A stretch of 64,000 nt of DNA from Azophilus sp026709365 (GCA_965200175.1 OZ241345.1:744001-808000); one strand, 5' to 3'; positions 25,390 to 34,788 are shown, counted from the stretch's first letter. Numbers and translations are program-made. Notes: generated by a model from the sequence alone, not told the origin.

Positions 25390-26082
25390 ATGCTTGAACT
25401 GCTGTTCGCCGGAATTCTCTTTGTTGCCTCCCACCTATTGGTCAGCAACACGCGCCTGCGGCCCATGCTGATGCGCGGACTCGGCGAAAAGGGCTATGCA
25501 GCGTTTTACTCGGTGTTGGCTTTGGCCACCTTGGTCTATTTCATCAGGGCCTACAACGACGCGCCTAGGCTGCATTACTTCTGGCCGCTGGAGCCGATGC
25601 TTTACTGGGCGCCAAAGGCGCTGATGCTGCTGGCCTTCGCTTTCCTGGCCGGCGGCCTGCTTGGCGCCAACGCCACCCCGAAAGCCCTTGCCGACAGCGC
25701 CGCTGACGAGGCGGCGCTCGCCAAGCTGACCGGCGGCATCAATCGCATCACCCGCCATCCCGTGCAATGGGCGATCATCCTGTGGGCGGCTTCCCATCTG
25801 GTGGCCAACGGCGATGCCGCGTCAGTGGTCTTCTTCGGGGGATTCCTGGCGTTGTCCTTGGTCGGCAGTGGGTTTACGGACCGCAAGAAGGCCCGGCAGG
25901 CCGGCGACGCTTGGCCAGCTTTCGCCGCCGCCACCTCCAACCTGCCCTTTGCCGCCATCGCTGGCGGACGCAACCGGTTGGTGTGGCGGGAGCTGGCCGT
26001 GCCCGCAGCGGTGGGTCTAGCGCTTTATCTGGCCTTCTTCTGGGGACACGGCTGGGTGTCGAGCGTGGCGATCTATTGGTAG
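25390..26082 (+). CDS. NnrU-family membrane protein
   Basis: This 230-residue polytopic protein has about six hydrophobic helices, with the family-typical ITRHPVQWAIILWAASHL segment and conserved RxxHP histidine, and a start resembling NnrU (LLFAGILFVASHLLVSN). NnrU was linked to nitric-oxide/nitrite metabolism in denitrifiers, but homologues occur widely in strains without denitrification genes, and the family is related to isoprenylcysteine methyltransferase-like membrane folds. It begins 16 bases after the hydrolase with a GAGGAG ribosome site, so likely belongs to the same transcript. Confidence 0.85.
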   Translation: MLELLFAGILFVASHLLVSNTRLRPMLMRGLGEKGYAAFYSVLALATLVYFIRAYNDAPRLHYFWPLEPMLYWAPKALMLLAFAFLAGGLLGANATPKALADSAADEAALAKLTGGINRITRHPVQWAIILWAASHLVANGDAASVVFFGGFLALSLVGSGFTDRKKARQAGDAWPAFAAATSNLPFAAIAGGRNRLVWRELAVPAAVGLALYLAFFWGHGWVSSVAIYW

Positions 26083-26172
26083 TTTGCCCTTCGCTGATCG
26101 TTGCGTGAGCTGAGAGCCTGAGCCGCAGGAAGTCGCGACAGCAAGAATTCGATGCCCCGGTCCCCTTGCGGG

Positions 26173-27459
26173 TCAACGGCTTTCCAAATCTCCCGGCAGC
26201 CACCGGCCCGCGCGCCAATAGTGGAAGGCTGCCCAAAGATTGACCAACCCCCAGCACAGCAAGCTGTAGCGCAGAGCGTGCGAGCCGAAGGAGCTGGCCA
26301 GCAGGTCGGACAAAACGCCGACCGCCGGAGGCCCGAAAACAAAGCCGATGAAGTTCAGGATGAACAGCAGGATCGCGGCGGCCACGGCCCGCATGCGCAC
26401 CGGCGCCAGACCTTGGGTTTGCGCGAAGGTCGTGCCTTGGTAGAAGTTGCCCAGCATGACGGGCAGGCAGAGCAGCAGCAGCGAGACCCACCAGCTCTCC
26501 ACCAGGAAGGCGGCGGCGCCGACGGGAACCCCGACCGCGAGCGCCACGGCCACCATCCAGAGATACCAGCGCGCGTCCCGTGCGCCCAGCTGATCCGACA
26601 GCCAGCCACCGAGGACTATGCCGACCCCGCCCGGAATGCCAAGCACCAGACCCAGCCAAAAGCCGGCCTCGGTCAACGTCATGCCGTGGCTGCGCAGGAA
26701 AAAGGTCGGCACCCAAGTGATTAGCCCGTAGCCGACGAACGCGGTCAAGCCGCCGCCGACGACCATGTGCCTGAAGGAGCGCCGTTGCATCAGAAACCGG
26801 AACACTTCCATGATCGACGGGTGCCCCTCGGATTGCGTTCCGGCAGCAAGGCCGTCGGCAAGACCCCGAGGCGGCTCCTTGACGGTCATGAAGACGATCG
26901 CCGCCAGCACCAGCCCCGGGACGCCGACGATGAAGAAAGCCCAGCGCCAGCCGAACAGGTCGGCGATGGCGCCGCCGGCGAACAGCCCGAACATGACGCC
27001 GAACGGGATGCCCAGGGAGTAGATGCCGAGCGCGGTGGCGCGCTCCTTGGCGGGATAGAGGTCCGCCAGCATGGAGTGCGCCGCAGGGCTGCAGCCCGCC
27101 TCGCCGATGCCGACGCCGATGCGCGCCGCCGCCAGATGCCAGAAGTTCATGGCCAAGCCGGACAGGGCCGTCATCCCGCTCCAAACAGCCAAGGATATGC
27201 CGATCAGGTTGCGCCGGTTCCAGCGGTCGGCGATCAGCGCCAGCGGCATGCCCAAGGTGGCGTAGAAGATCGCGAACGCCGTGCCGGACAGCAGGCCCAT
27301 GCCGAAGTCGGTGACGTCGAGATCGTTTTTGATGGGCTCGATGAGAATCGACAGGATCTGCCGGTCGATGAAGTTGAAGGTGTAAACGACCACCAGCACA
27401 CCCAAGGTGTAGCGTTTAACGGCGTCGCTGATCAACGGAGGATTGTTTGACTGTTGCAA
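26173..27459 (-). CDS. MFS transporter, spinster-like family
   Basis: A 428-residue major facilitator with about twelve helices. Early segments YTFNFIDRQILSILIEPIK and the loop between helices 2 and 3 (ADRWNRRNLI) match the spinster-like subgroup of MFS transporters, which export or import lipophilic or organic-acid substrates in bacteria. Start is a TTG at 27459 without a good ribosome site; the first confident residues are those of helix 1. The 5' end overlaps the stub of a MazF-like frame, so the original promoter may have been altered by the same rearrangement. Convergent with the NnrU gene. Confidence 0.85.
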   Translation of the reverse strand: MQQSNNPPLISDAVKRYTLGVLVVVYTFNFIDRQILSILIEPIKNDLDVTDFGMGLLSGTAFAIFYATLGMPLALIADRWNRRNLIGISLAVWSGMTALSGLAMNFWHLAAARIGVGIGEAGCSPAAHSMLADLYPAKERATALGIYSLGIPFGVMFGLFAGGAIADLFGWRWAFFIVGVPGLVLAAIVFMTVKEPPRGLADGLAAGTQSEGHPSIMEVFRFLMQRRSFRHMVVGGGLTAFVGYGLITWVPTFFLRSHGMTLTEAGFWLGLVLGIPGGVGIVLGGWLSDQLGARDARWYLWMVAVALAVGVPVGAAAFLVESWWVSLLLLCLPVMLGNFYQGTTFAQTQGLAPVRMRAVAAAILLFILNFIGFVFGPPAVGVLSDLLASSFGSHALRYSLLCWGLVNLWAAFHYWRAGRWLPGDLESR

Positions 27460-27512
27460 GGCGCGGCTCTAATGACATCCCGCCGTTCGGGGACGTATTC
27501 CAAATGGGCCAT
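27432..27512 (-). pseudogene. MazF-like toxin stub
   Basis: The frame begins with ATG immediately after the MazE-like stop and encodes MAHLEYVPERRDVI before diverging and stopping after 26 codons. YVPxRGD at this position is the usual N-terminus of MazF/ChpB/PemK ribonuclease toxins, which normally continue for about 110 residues. The rest has been lost at a junction with the MFS gene. The call rests on 10-14 residues and on gene order. Confidence 0.4.
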
Positions 27513-27779
27513 CTAGCGGCCGATTGCAGTTTCGCTGGGATTGGCCAGCAGCTCGGCATGAGCGCTTTCCGGCGTCATCGCTGCCAACAATGCGGCCTCC
27601 GTTTGGGGAAACCGGAGTGTTCTGAGCCGCTCGTCCGCGCGCCTGACGACAAACCCATCGCCGTCAACGTCAAACACGACCCGGGTTCCAAGCTTGAATT
27701 GCGGCAATTCCGCCATGGTGCCGGCAACCTTCAGCGCCGTGCCACTGCCCCGCTTCTTGATTTCCGTCTCTATGCGCAC
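27513..27779 (-). CDS. AbrB/MazE-like antitoxin
   Basis: This 88-residue protein has a swapped-hairpin DNA-binding N-terminus (IETEIKKRGSGTALKV through FKLGTRVVFDVDGDGFVVRR) and a C-terminal toxin-binding-like tail with LLAAMTPESAHAELL. Full MazE tails usually continue to a Gly-x-Glu-x-Trp-like end; here the frame stops at AIGR. A MazF-like frame starts on the next base but is only a stub. As the toxin is missing, the gene is a solitary antitoxin, possibly retained as a regulator. Confidence 0.65.
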   Translation of the reverse strand: MRIETEIKKRGSGTALKVAGTMAELPQFKLGTRVVFDVDGDGFVVRRADERLRTLRFPQTEAALLAAMTPESAHAELLANPSETAIGR

Positions 27780-27915
27780 GGAGCGCTCCGTCGTTGCTGT
27801 TGGACGCAGTGTATTCAGTGTGGATGCTTCAGATCAATGTCAAGCAGCCACCAATGAATTCAGCAGTTCTCACTGGCCCCATTGAGTCCCGCCAACACCC
27901 ATCGGCCCCACCACT

Positions 27916-28006
27916 GTGCGGGCTCAAAAGGTATCGGAACCTGCCCCGACGCAACATGCGCGGAGTTTCGCGCAGCGAAACTCCATCCGCGACCATCAGG
28001 TCGCGC
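27916..28006 (+). repeat. two-hairpin dispersed repeat, copy C
   Basis: The 5' part (27916-27958) has the shared leader GCGGGCTC..., CGGAACCTG and CGCAACATGCG. Hairpin 1 (27962-27984) has arms GGAGTTTCGC / GCGAAACTCC. Hairpin 2 is CGCGACC-ATCA-GGTCGCG (27988-28005). It lies 60 bases before the dioxygenase start, in its 5' leader. Confidence 0.85.
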
Positions 28007-28065
28007 CTTGTCCAACGCGACGAGTTGCGCTAAAACGCCCAAATATCCCCTTGAGGCGCACCATC

Positions 28066-28941
28066 ATGTTCAACACGCGCAGCGATCGGCTCCCGGCCGA
28101 CAACCTGCCGACGCAGTACCGCACCTTTGAAGTGCGTTCGCTCACGCCCCACATCGGGGCCGAAGTGCGCGGCTTGGACTTGGCCCGGCCGCTGTCCAAC
28201 GAGCAGGCCCAGGACGTCAACGAGGCATGGCTGGACTGGAAGGTTCTCGTGTTCCGCGACCAGCATCTGGACCGGGACCAGCACAAGGCGTTTGGGCGGC
28301 GCTTCGGCTCGCTGCACACCCATCCGATGCAGCACGCCTACGGCGGCGACCCGGAGATTCTGACGGTCAAGACCACCGCCGACTCCCCCTACACCGCAGG
28401 CGACGGCTGGCACACCGACGTGACCTGCGATGAGGTGCCGCCGCTCGGCTCCATGCTGTACGTCACCGAGACCCCGGCCTCCGGCGGCGGCGACACGCTC
28501 TTTGCGGACATGTATCTGGCCTACGAGCTGCTGTCGGAACCGATGCGCGGCTTTCTCGACGGCCTGACGGCGGTTCACGACGGCGCCATCCCCTACATCG
28601 GCTCCTACAAGTCCAAGCCTCCGGAAGGCGGCTATCCGCGCAACGAGCACCCGGTGGTGGCCCGCCACCCGCAGACCGGGCGCAAGGTGCTCTACGTCAA
28701 CCAAGGCTTCACCTCGCACATCGTCGGACTCAGCCGTGCGGAAAGCACGGCCCTGCTCAACATGCTCCATCGCCACATCGACTCGACGCCGCGCCTTTGG
28801 TGCCGGGTGCAGTGGGCGCCCAACACGCTCACCTTCTGGGACAACCGCTGCACCCAGCACCACGCCGTCTGGGACTACTATCCGCACAGCCGCTACGGCG
28901 AGCGGGTGTCGATCGTCGGGGACGCGCGGCCAACGGGCTAG
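28066..28941 (+). CDS. TauD/TfdA-family Fe(II)/2-oxoglutarate dioxygenase
   Basis: This 291-residue cytoplasmic dioxygenase belongs to the TauD/TfdA family. It has the iron-binding HxD pair His116/Asp118 in GWHTDV, the distal histidine at 265 or 266 in NRCTQHHAVWDY, and the 2-oxoglutarate arginine in RYGERVSI near the C-terminus. The start region (LTPHIGAEVRGLDLARPLS) is typical of taurine/alkylsulfonate-type members. The substrate could be taurine, a sulfonate, an aryloxyacetate or another small acid. No transporter genes for taurine flank it. The ATG at 28066 follows the repeat copy C. Confidence 0.9.
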   Translation: MFNTRSDRLPADNLPTQYRTFEVRSLTPHIGAEVRGLDLARPLSNEQAQDVNEAWLDWKVLVFRDQHLDRDQHKAFGRRFGSLHTHPMQHAYGGDPEILTVKTTADSPYTAGDGWHTDVTCDEVPPLGSMLYVTETPASGGGDTLFADMYLAYELLSEPMRGFLDGLTAVHDGAIPYIGSYKSKPPEGGYPRNEHPVVARHPQTGRKVLYVNQGFTSHIVGLSRAESTALLNMLHRHIDSTPRLWCRVQWAPNTLTFWDNRCTQHHAVWDYYPHSRYGERVSIVGDARPTG

Positions 28942-29085
28942 AACCCGCCTGCGCGCCCACCCCGCTGTTCGCGCTTGCCGCCGAGCAGCTTTTGATGCCT
29001 GTCCCTTAGCTGGAGGCGCTTGGCCAGTATGCGACGCCGCTGGCTCGAAGGGCGGGCAATTCAGCTAGGCCCAAGGGCGAGGGAG

Positions 29086-32000
29086 CTACTGAACCTCAGC
29101 GCAGTCGGCCAAGTCCGGCGTCCCCGACAGGTTGGTCAAGTGGCCGGTGGGCGTCTCCAGCAGGCTCATGGCGGTGACGGCCTGGTCGGCCGCAACGCAC
29201 AGCCGCCACTTGCCGCGCCCGTCGCCGAGGGCTCCCGACACCCTGCGCGAACCCTCCTCAAGGGCCCTCGACGTGACCGCGACGGACCCGCCGACGGGCA
29301 GGTTCAGAGCGACGGCCCCGCTTCCCGCCCGGCCTGCGTCGTCAATCGCCGTGACCGTGACGGCTGCGGGGGCTGCGCCGGGGTTCACCAAGCGCAGCAG
29401 GCTCTCCTGCCGGTTGTTGCTGCCGGGGTTGAGGAAGGCGATGCGCGGCGTCCCGCCGACGGCGGGCGCGGCCTCGTGCATGGCGGTGACGAACCCGTCG
29501 CCGGTGCGCACGTAGGCCAGCGCCTCGAAGTCCAGGCCGCCTTCGCTGCGCAGCGCCAGCCGCCAGTTGCCCCGTCCCGCGCCCAGCGAGCCGGCCAGCC
29601 CCTTGGCGGCGTTGCCGCCCTCCAAGTCGCCGGAGTTGAGGTGCCTGGCCTCGCGCGGGCCGAGCGACAGGGTGACGGCGCCGTGCGCGGCGCCCGCGTC
29701 GTCGAACGCCGTGATGGAGACCTCGCCCGCTTGGCCGGAGCGGTTGACCACCCGCATGAAGCCCTGCCTGGACGGCTCCGACGCCGACAGGAAAAGCGGG
29801 ATGCTGACGCCGCCGCCCTCCTCGTACGCCGGGGGCGGTGCGGACAGGTTGGCCAAGTGCCCGGTGGGCGTCTCCAGCAGCCCCATGGCTATGACGCCCG
29901 GCCCCGCGCCGATGCGCAGCCGCCATTTGCCCGCCCCGTCGCCCAGCGCGCCCGAAAGGCCCGGCGCCGCCCCGTCCTCAAGCTCCGCCGCCGTGCGGCG
30001 CACCGCCTCCCCGGCGGGCAGGTTGACCGTCACCGCTCCCTCGGCCCCCGCGTCGTCGATGCCCGTGATGCGGACCGTCTGATCGTCGCCGCCGTCGTTG
30101 ACAAGCCGCAGGACGCTTTGCTGCCGGTTGTTGGATCCGGGATTGAAGAAGAGCAGCTCCTGATGTCCTTCGCCCGCCTCGGGCGCGACCTCGTGCATGG
30201 CGGTGACGAAGCCGTCCCGGGTGCGGACGTAGGCGAGCGCCTCCGCGTTCAGGCGCCCTTCCAGCGTCAGGCGCCAATCGCCCTCGCCGTCGCCCAGCCC
30301 CCCGCGCAGGCCCTTGGCGGGGTTGCCGTTCTCAAGGTCATGGGAGTTGAGGTGGACGGCTTGACGGCCCTCCAAGGCAAGGGTGACGGGGCCGAACACG
30401 GCGCCCGAATCATCCTTGGCGGTGATGTGCACGTCGCCTGGCCGTTCGGAATGGTTGACCACGCGCAGAAAGCCGTGGCGCCCGGACGGGTCGCCGTCGG
30501 CTAGGAACAGGTGTACGGGCTTCGGGGAGACGATGATGAAGCCCAAGTCCACGGGATCGGCTCCCGGCGCCTGCGCCGTCACGGTGACCGTGGCGGGGCC
30601 TGCGAGGCGGGCGGGGCTGATGCGGAGCAGGCCGTCGGCGCTGACGCTGGGACTGAGCGCGGCCCGGTCGGCGGAGGCTTGGAAGGTGATCTGGGCGGCG
30701 TCGGCCACGCCGAGCCGGGCTGCAAAGTATCCGCCGGTCCGGAACCGGGCCGTGCCGTCGTGCCCGGCAGCGGGCGTCCAGGACAGGGCGTTGAGGGTGA
30801 GCGTGCCGCAGGCATCGCCTTCCGACGACTCGCAACTTGCCTTTGCCACCTGCGCCAGCAGCTCCGGCACCTGCTCGTTGAGCGCGGCCTCCGTGAGCGG
30901 ATTGCCGTTAAGGTCCACGCGCTTGAGTCCCTTCAAGCCGAGCAGCGGGGTCAGGTCGGAGATGCGGTTCGACGCCAAGTGGGCCTGCTCAAGGCCCGTT
31001 GCCGCCTCCAGGCCCGTGAGGTCGTCTATGCCGCGTCCGAAAGCGTGGAGCACCAACAGCCCCGAAGCCCTTTCCGGCGTTACAGGACCATCAACCAAAA
31101 CGGGGCCTCCTGCGGTAGCCTCTCGGAGCAGGCCGCGGAGTTTCCTGTCCGGAACGGATACCGGTTCACCCTCTGCAAACAATCCCGCTAAGTTGTCGAA
31201 ATCCACCCCCCAGGATTGCAGCGTGGAGATTTGAGCATCAGCGGTCATGGGGTCGAGGGGAACCCCCCACAGCGAAATGCGCCCGCCACCCTCCCAGAGC
31301 GAACGCTGGACCAGCGGGGCGAGGTCGGTCAAAGGATTGCTGTTCAAGCCCAAATACCAACTCCGCGCCCCCATCCTGCCCATGAATGCGGCCAACGGGG
31401 ATAGGTCGGAGATGCCTAAATTCGATAAGCCAAACCAGTCAAACCGGCTGTGTGGTTGAAACACAGCGAGGAAGTCGCTGATGGATAGGGGATTGCCCCC
31501 AAGCGAAAGGCTTTGAAGCCGGGTTAGCTGCGCTAGCGGCATTGCGTCCCTGATCCCGTTGTTGCGTATTGTGAGCAACCGCAATTGCAGCAGCCCCGAC
31601 AACGTCGAGATGTCGTCAATGCGGTTGTCGCTTAGGCGTAGAACTTCAAGGTTGGTCAATCCGCCCAAGGCGGAGATGTCCTCAATACGGTTGTGGTCAA
31701 GATCAATGGCCCACGGGTTCGAGAGCCCCGCCAGTAGCGAGATGTCCGCAATCCGGTTGCCAGCAAGCCGAATGTCCCTCAGTTGCGGCAGTCCGGCCAG
31801 TGGCGAAATGTCCGAAACGTTGTTGTTCGAAAGGTTCAGGCGCTGCAGTTGAGGCAACGCGGACAGGGGCGAGACGTCGCCGACGCTGGCGTAACGTATG
31901 TGCAGTTCGGTCAGCGGCAGGGACCACAGCGGACTGAGGTCGGAGACCTCGCTGCGAGAAGCCCAAGTGCCAACAAGCCGCAGGGACGCAAGGCTGCGCA

Positions 32001-33954
32001 GGCCAGCGAGCGGCGACAGGTCGGCGAGGCGGGGCGATGTGGCCAGCCAAACCGTCTCCAGGGCGATCAGGCCAGCGAGCGGCGACAGGTCCGCTACGCC
32101 GCCATCCTGCAGGCCGCGGTTGCCCCCCTCGTCCATGTTGAGCCTCAATCTCTTGAGCCCCGTCGCCAACGCCAGGCCGGTCAGGTCCGAGATGTCGGCG
32201 CTGTCCACCTCCAGCACCTCAAGCCCCGCCATCTCCGCATCCGTTATGGGGTCTCCCGCCGCCTTGCCCAGCGCCCGCTCGACGACGGCCCGCAGGTTCG
32301 CGTCCCGGAACGGGTGCAGCCTCTGGGCGTTGTCGCCCACGCCGTCACTGTCGGCGTCCGCGTGGTCCAGCGCGTCGTCGGGGAACAGGTCGTCGCCGTT
32401 GTCCACGCCGTCGCCGTCCCGGTCGGGGTCGGCATTGTCGCCCAACCCGTCGCCGTCCAGGTCCGCCCATTCATCGGCATCATGCGGAAACGCATCGTCG
32501 GCATTGGCCCTGCCGTCGCCGTCCGCATCGGCGTCGGCGTTGTCGCCAATCCCGTCGCCGTCCAAGTCCGCCCATTCGCCCGGGTCGTTGGGGAAGGCGT
32601 CCGCCACATCCACGAAGCCGTCGCCATCCGAGTCGGGCTTCGAAGAGCGCACGTCAGCAACCTGGAAGCGGATGAGGTCCAGGCTCCGGGTGGCGTCCGC
32701 GCCTTGAGGGTGCGTGGTGGGCAGGCCGCAGGCACCTAAGGGCCGGCAACGGTCCGAGACTGGGCTGGAGAACACAGGGGTTCGGGATGTGCTCCCGTAG
32801 CTCATGATGGTGCCAAAGTGCGGGGCTGGCCCCCACACGCCAACGTAGTGCCCGCGGGACCAGCGAAAGGCACCGTAAGACTCGCCTTGCCGGGCGGAAT
32901 GCGCCAACCCCATGACGTGCCCCAGCTCGTGCGCGATCACGCCGGGCCAAGGCCCGGCTGTTGAGGAACTGGTGGGTCGCCAAATGCCGCGGTTGCGGAA
33001 GCTGCCAACGCCTGCGCAGCCAGCAGCAAAGTCAGGACATGGATCGGGAATCCCGTCCCCCGCGTTGTACCAGAAGTTGTAAACATCGGCGCCGTGGTGA
33101 TCCAGCAACTCGTCTAAGCGCTTCGACTCGACGTCCCCGTGCTCGTTGAGGTCATCATCATCCACCGGAGCGAAGCCCACCGAGCGCAGGCGCAGGTTGG
33201 TGCCGCTGTCCACGAACATGGCGTTGGCGACGACGGCCGCGTGGTGGTACGCCGGCACGGTGTCCGGCCCGGCCAGCGACGCTTGGTAGAGCCAGAGCAC
33301 GTCCACTTCGGACCCGCTCGGCTTGGAGGTGGCGGAGTCGGGGTCGGTGCCCGCGATGCGCTCGTTCACGTCCCCCGTGCCGTCGCCGTCCGAGTCCGTC
33401 AGGATGTCCACCCAGCGGCTGGCCGCGCCGGATGAGCCGTCGCTTGGAACCGGCCACAGGCTGAGCGTCTCATGTTGAATCAGGTCCGCGCTGTTCGGGG
33501 TGCGGTCACCGCCTGTCCCCTTGGCCTCCCAAAGCCGAATCGCGAATCCAAGGCCGGCATCGGGCTCCCGGACTCGGAACGAACGAACCAACCCAACGAC
33601 CGATCCGTTGGGAGGGATTTCGCCGACAGAGCCTTCCGGTTGACTGAACGACGAACTCCAACGGGGGACGGCTTGCCGCGTCCCGTCCGATCGGGTGGAC
33701 CATGTCCTACGCAGGGCGTGTACGCCCACCTCCGCACTGCGGGCGTCCCGAAAGCTGCGCACGCCGAAGCGCAGAACCAGCGTACCTTCTCCACCGACGT
33801 CCGCGTCCGGCGTGAACTCCGCGCTGCAGGGGCACTCGAACGCGATGTCCCGGTTTTGGGCGAGCGCCCCGGGCGAACCGCTTACGGAAAGCAGGCTGGC
33901 GACCAAGGCCACCCAAACGCCGATCGATCCTCCTTTGATCCCGTGGCGCCCCAT
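29086..33954 (-). CDS. giant secreted metzincin protease with TSP3 calcium repeats, internalin-type LRRs and C-terminal beta repeats
   Basis: This 1622-residue protein starts with a signal peptide (VWVALVASLLSVSGSPGALA-Q). A zinc metalloprotease domain (about 200-430) carries HELGHVMGLAH, zinc ligands His342, His346 and His352. Next come thrombospondin type 3-like Asp-rich calcium repeats (about 438-540; DSDGDGF, DLDGDGIGDNADADADGDG). Leucine-rich repeats of internalin type (about 555-1035; DISPLAGLPQL, LxxNxIxDI) follow, then a linker beta domain and two copies of a unit of roughly 235 residues (about 1145-1622). Each unit has the half repeats FLRVVN...LAYVRTRDGFVTAMHE and LRLVN...LLETPTGHLANLS. 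No LPXTG, autotransporter or T9SS tail was seen. It begins four bases after the stop of the small exported gene. Role is unknown; adhesion or degradation of eukaryotic matrix or prey is an inference. Confidence 0.88.
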   Translation of the reverse strand: MGRHGIKGGSIGVWVALVASLLSVSGSPGALAQNRDIAFECPCSAEFTPDADVGGEGTLVLRFGVRSFRDARSAEVGVHALRRTWSTRSDGTRQAVPRWSSSFSQPEGSVGEIPPNGSVVGLVRSFRVREPDAGLGFAIRLWEAKGTGGDRTPNSADLIQHETLSLWPVPSDGSSGAASRWVDILTDSDGDGTGDVNERIAGTDPDSATSKPSGSEVDVLWLYQASLAGPDTVPAYHHAAVVANAMFVDSGTNLRLRSVGFAPVDDDDLNEHGDVESKRLDELLDHHGADVYNFWYNAGDGIPDPCPDFAAGCAGVGSFRNRGIWRPTSSSTAGPWPGVIAHELGHVMGLAHSARQGESYGAFRWSRGHYVGVWGPAPHFGTIMSYGSTSRTPVFSSPVSDRCRPLGACGLPTTHPQGADATRSLDLIRFQVADVRSSKPDSDGDGFVDVADAFPNDPGEWADLDGDGIGDNADADADGDGRANADDAFPHDADEWADLDGDGLGDNADPDRDGDGVDNGDDLFPDDALDHADADSDGVGDNAQRLHPFRDANLRAVVERALGKAAGDPITDAEMAGLEVLEVDSADISDLTGLALATGLKRLRLNMDEGGNRGLQDGGVADLSPLAGLIALETVWLATSPRLADLSPLAGLRSLASLRLVGTWASRSEVSDLSPLWSLPLTELHIRYASVGDVSPLSALPQLQRLNLSNNNVSDISPLAGLPQLRDIRLAGNRIADISLLAGLSNPWAIDLDHNRIEDISALGGLTNLEVLRLSDNRIDDISTLSGLLQLRLLTIRNNGIRDAMPLAQLTRLQSLSLGGNPLSISDFLAVFQPHSRFDWFGLSNLGISDLSPLAAFMGRMGARSWYLGLNSNPLTDLAPLVQRSLWEGGGRISLWGVPLDPMTADAQISTLQSWGVDFDNLAGLFAEGEPVSVPDRKLRGLLREATAGGPVLVDGPVTPERASGLLVLHAFGRGIDDLTGLEAATGLEQAHLASNRISDLTPLLGLKGLKRVDLNGNPLTEAALNEQVPELLAQVAKASCESSEGDACGTLTLNALSWTPAAGHDGTARFRTGGYFAARLGVADAAQITFQASADRAALSPSVSADGLLRISPARLAGPATVTVTAQAPGADPVDLGFIIVSPKPVHLFLADGDPSGRHGFLRVVNHSERPGDVHITAKDDSGAVFGPVTLALEGRQAVHLNSHDLENGNPAKGLRGGLGDGEGDWRLTLEGRLNAEALAYVRTRDGFVTAMHEVAPEAGEGHQELLFFNPGSNNRQQSVLRLVNDGGDDQTVRITGIDDAGAEGAVTVNLPAGEAVRRTAAELEDGAAPGLSGALGDGAGKWRLRIGAGPGVIAMGLLETPTGHLANLSAPPPAYEEGGGVSIPLFLSASEPSRQGFMRVVNRSGQAGEVSITAFDDAGAAHGAVTLSLGPREARHLNSGDLEGGNAAKGLAGSLGAGRGNWRLALRSEGGLDFEALAYVRTGDGFVTAMHEAAPAVGGTPRIAFLNPGSNNRQESLLRLVNPGAAPAAVTVTAIDDAGRAGSGAVALNLPVGGSVAVTSRALEEGSRRVSGALGDGRGKWRLCVAADQAVTAMSLLETPTGHLTNLSGTPDLADCAEVQ

Positions 33955-33958
33955 CGCC

Positions 33959-34630
33959 CTACCCGCCCGGACGCTGGCCAATGGGCCGCCCCGCCTCGTC
34001 CGGCACAAAGTAGTCGGGCTTGCTGAAGTCGAAGCCCGCCCGCTTGTTCGCCGAAGGCAGCAGCCAGCCCTCCCGCGCACCGTGTCGGACGGCTAGCTCG
34101 TGGGGGCCTTCCGGAGTGTCGATCCAGGCGAACAGGCTGGTTGGCGCAACCGTCACGACCCAGCGCTGCGGGCGGTCCCCGTCCCACTCGGCCCAGCCGA
34201 GCAGCGACCGCGCGCCCGGGCCGTCGTCCACCGCTTCCACGGCTGCCGCAAGGCTCTTCCCAAGCTGCGGCACGGCCAGCGTGATGCGGTCCCCGACCCC
34301 CAAGCCGCCCGCCGCCGCCAAGTCCGCGGAAAGCCGCACGAGGGCCCGGCCTGCCTTGGACCAGCGCTCGTCATAGGGCGGCAGCGCGGGCGCGCGGGCT
34401 TCGTCGATAACCCGCCACAGGGGTTCGGGCATCGGCTCGGAAGTCTTGGGGACGTTGGATTTGGGTGCCGACGCAGGCTGCTGCGCAACGGCGGGCGCAG
34501 CGCTGGGCGACAGTCCGGCCACATCGCCTGCGGACGCCTCACCAGCAGGCGGTGGCGGAGCCGTGACAATCCAAGCGATTCCGACGCCCGCCAGCGCCGC
34601 TGCCGCAACGGCAAGCCACCGTCGCTTCAT
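33959..34630 (-). CDS. exported partner protein of the metzincin
   Basis: A 223-residue protein with an N-terminal hydrophobic segment (about residues 4-22, WLAVAAAALAGVGIAWIV), a Pro/Ala-rich linker (24-62), and a globular domain with LVRLSADLAAAGGLGVGDR and WAEWDGDRPQRWVVTVAP. It has no recognised family. Its globular part resembles the beta-rich propeptide-like regions found in front of some secreted metalloproteases, with strands that mention a hydrolysable bond-like pattern; that is a weak impression only. The stop is four bases before the start of the large metalloprotease gene, so the two are almost certainly co-transcribed, and it may act as a separate pro-region, chaperone or inhibitor. 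Confidence 0.65.
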   Translation of the reverse strand: MKRRWLAVAAAALAGVGIAWIVTAPPPPAGEASAGDVAGLSPSAAPAVAQQPASAPKSNVPKTSEPMPEPLWRVIDEARAPALPPYDERWSKAGRALVRLSADLAAAGGLGVGDRITLAVPQLGKSLAAAVEAVDDGPGARSLLGWAEWDGDRPQRWVVTVAPTSLFAWIDTPEGPHELAVRHGAREGWLLPSANKRAGFDFSKPDYFVPDEAGRPIGQRPGG

Positions 34631-34788
34631 GGGCGGGCCAAGTTACAGCTAGCGCGGTTTGAGCATCGCTCGTTGTTTGACGGCGTTGTCGGCCACCCCC
34701 CTGTCGGCCGCGCACAACATCCTTGGCTCAAGGTTGGCAACTCCCCACGTCAGCACTCATCCGGCACAATCCTAGCAGCTTCGGGCGT

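Noticed and set aside
29020..30504. 494-codon plus-strand frame opposite the metzincin gene
   Set aside because: Mirror of the tandem beta repeats on the other strand; no ribosome site or family.
32330..32640. Possible CRISPR or tandem DNA repeat
   Set aside because: The periodic GTCGCC pattern is explained by Asp/Gly-rich calcium-binding repeats in the protein.
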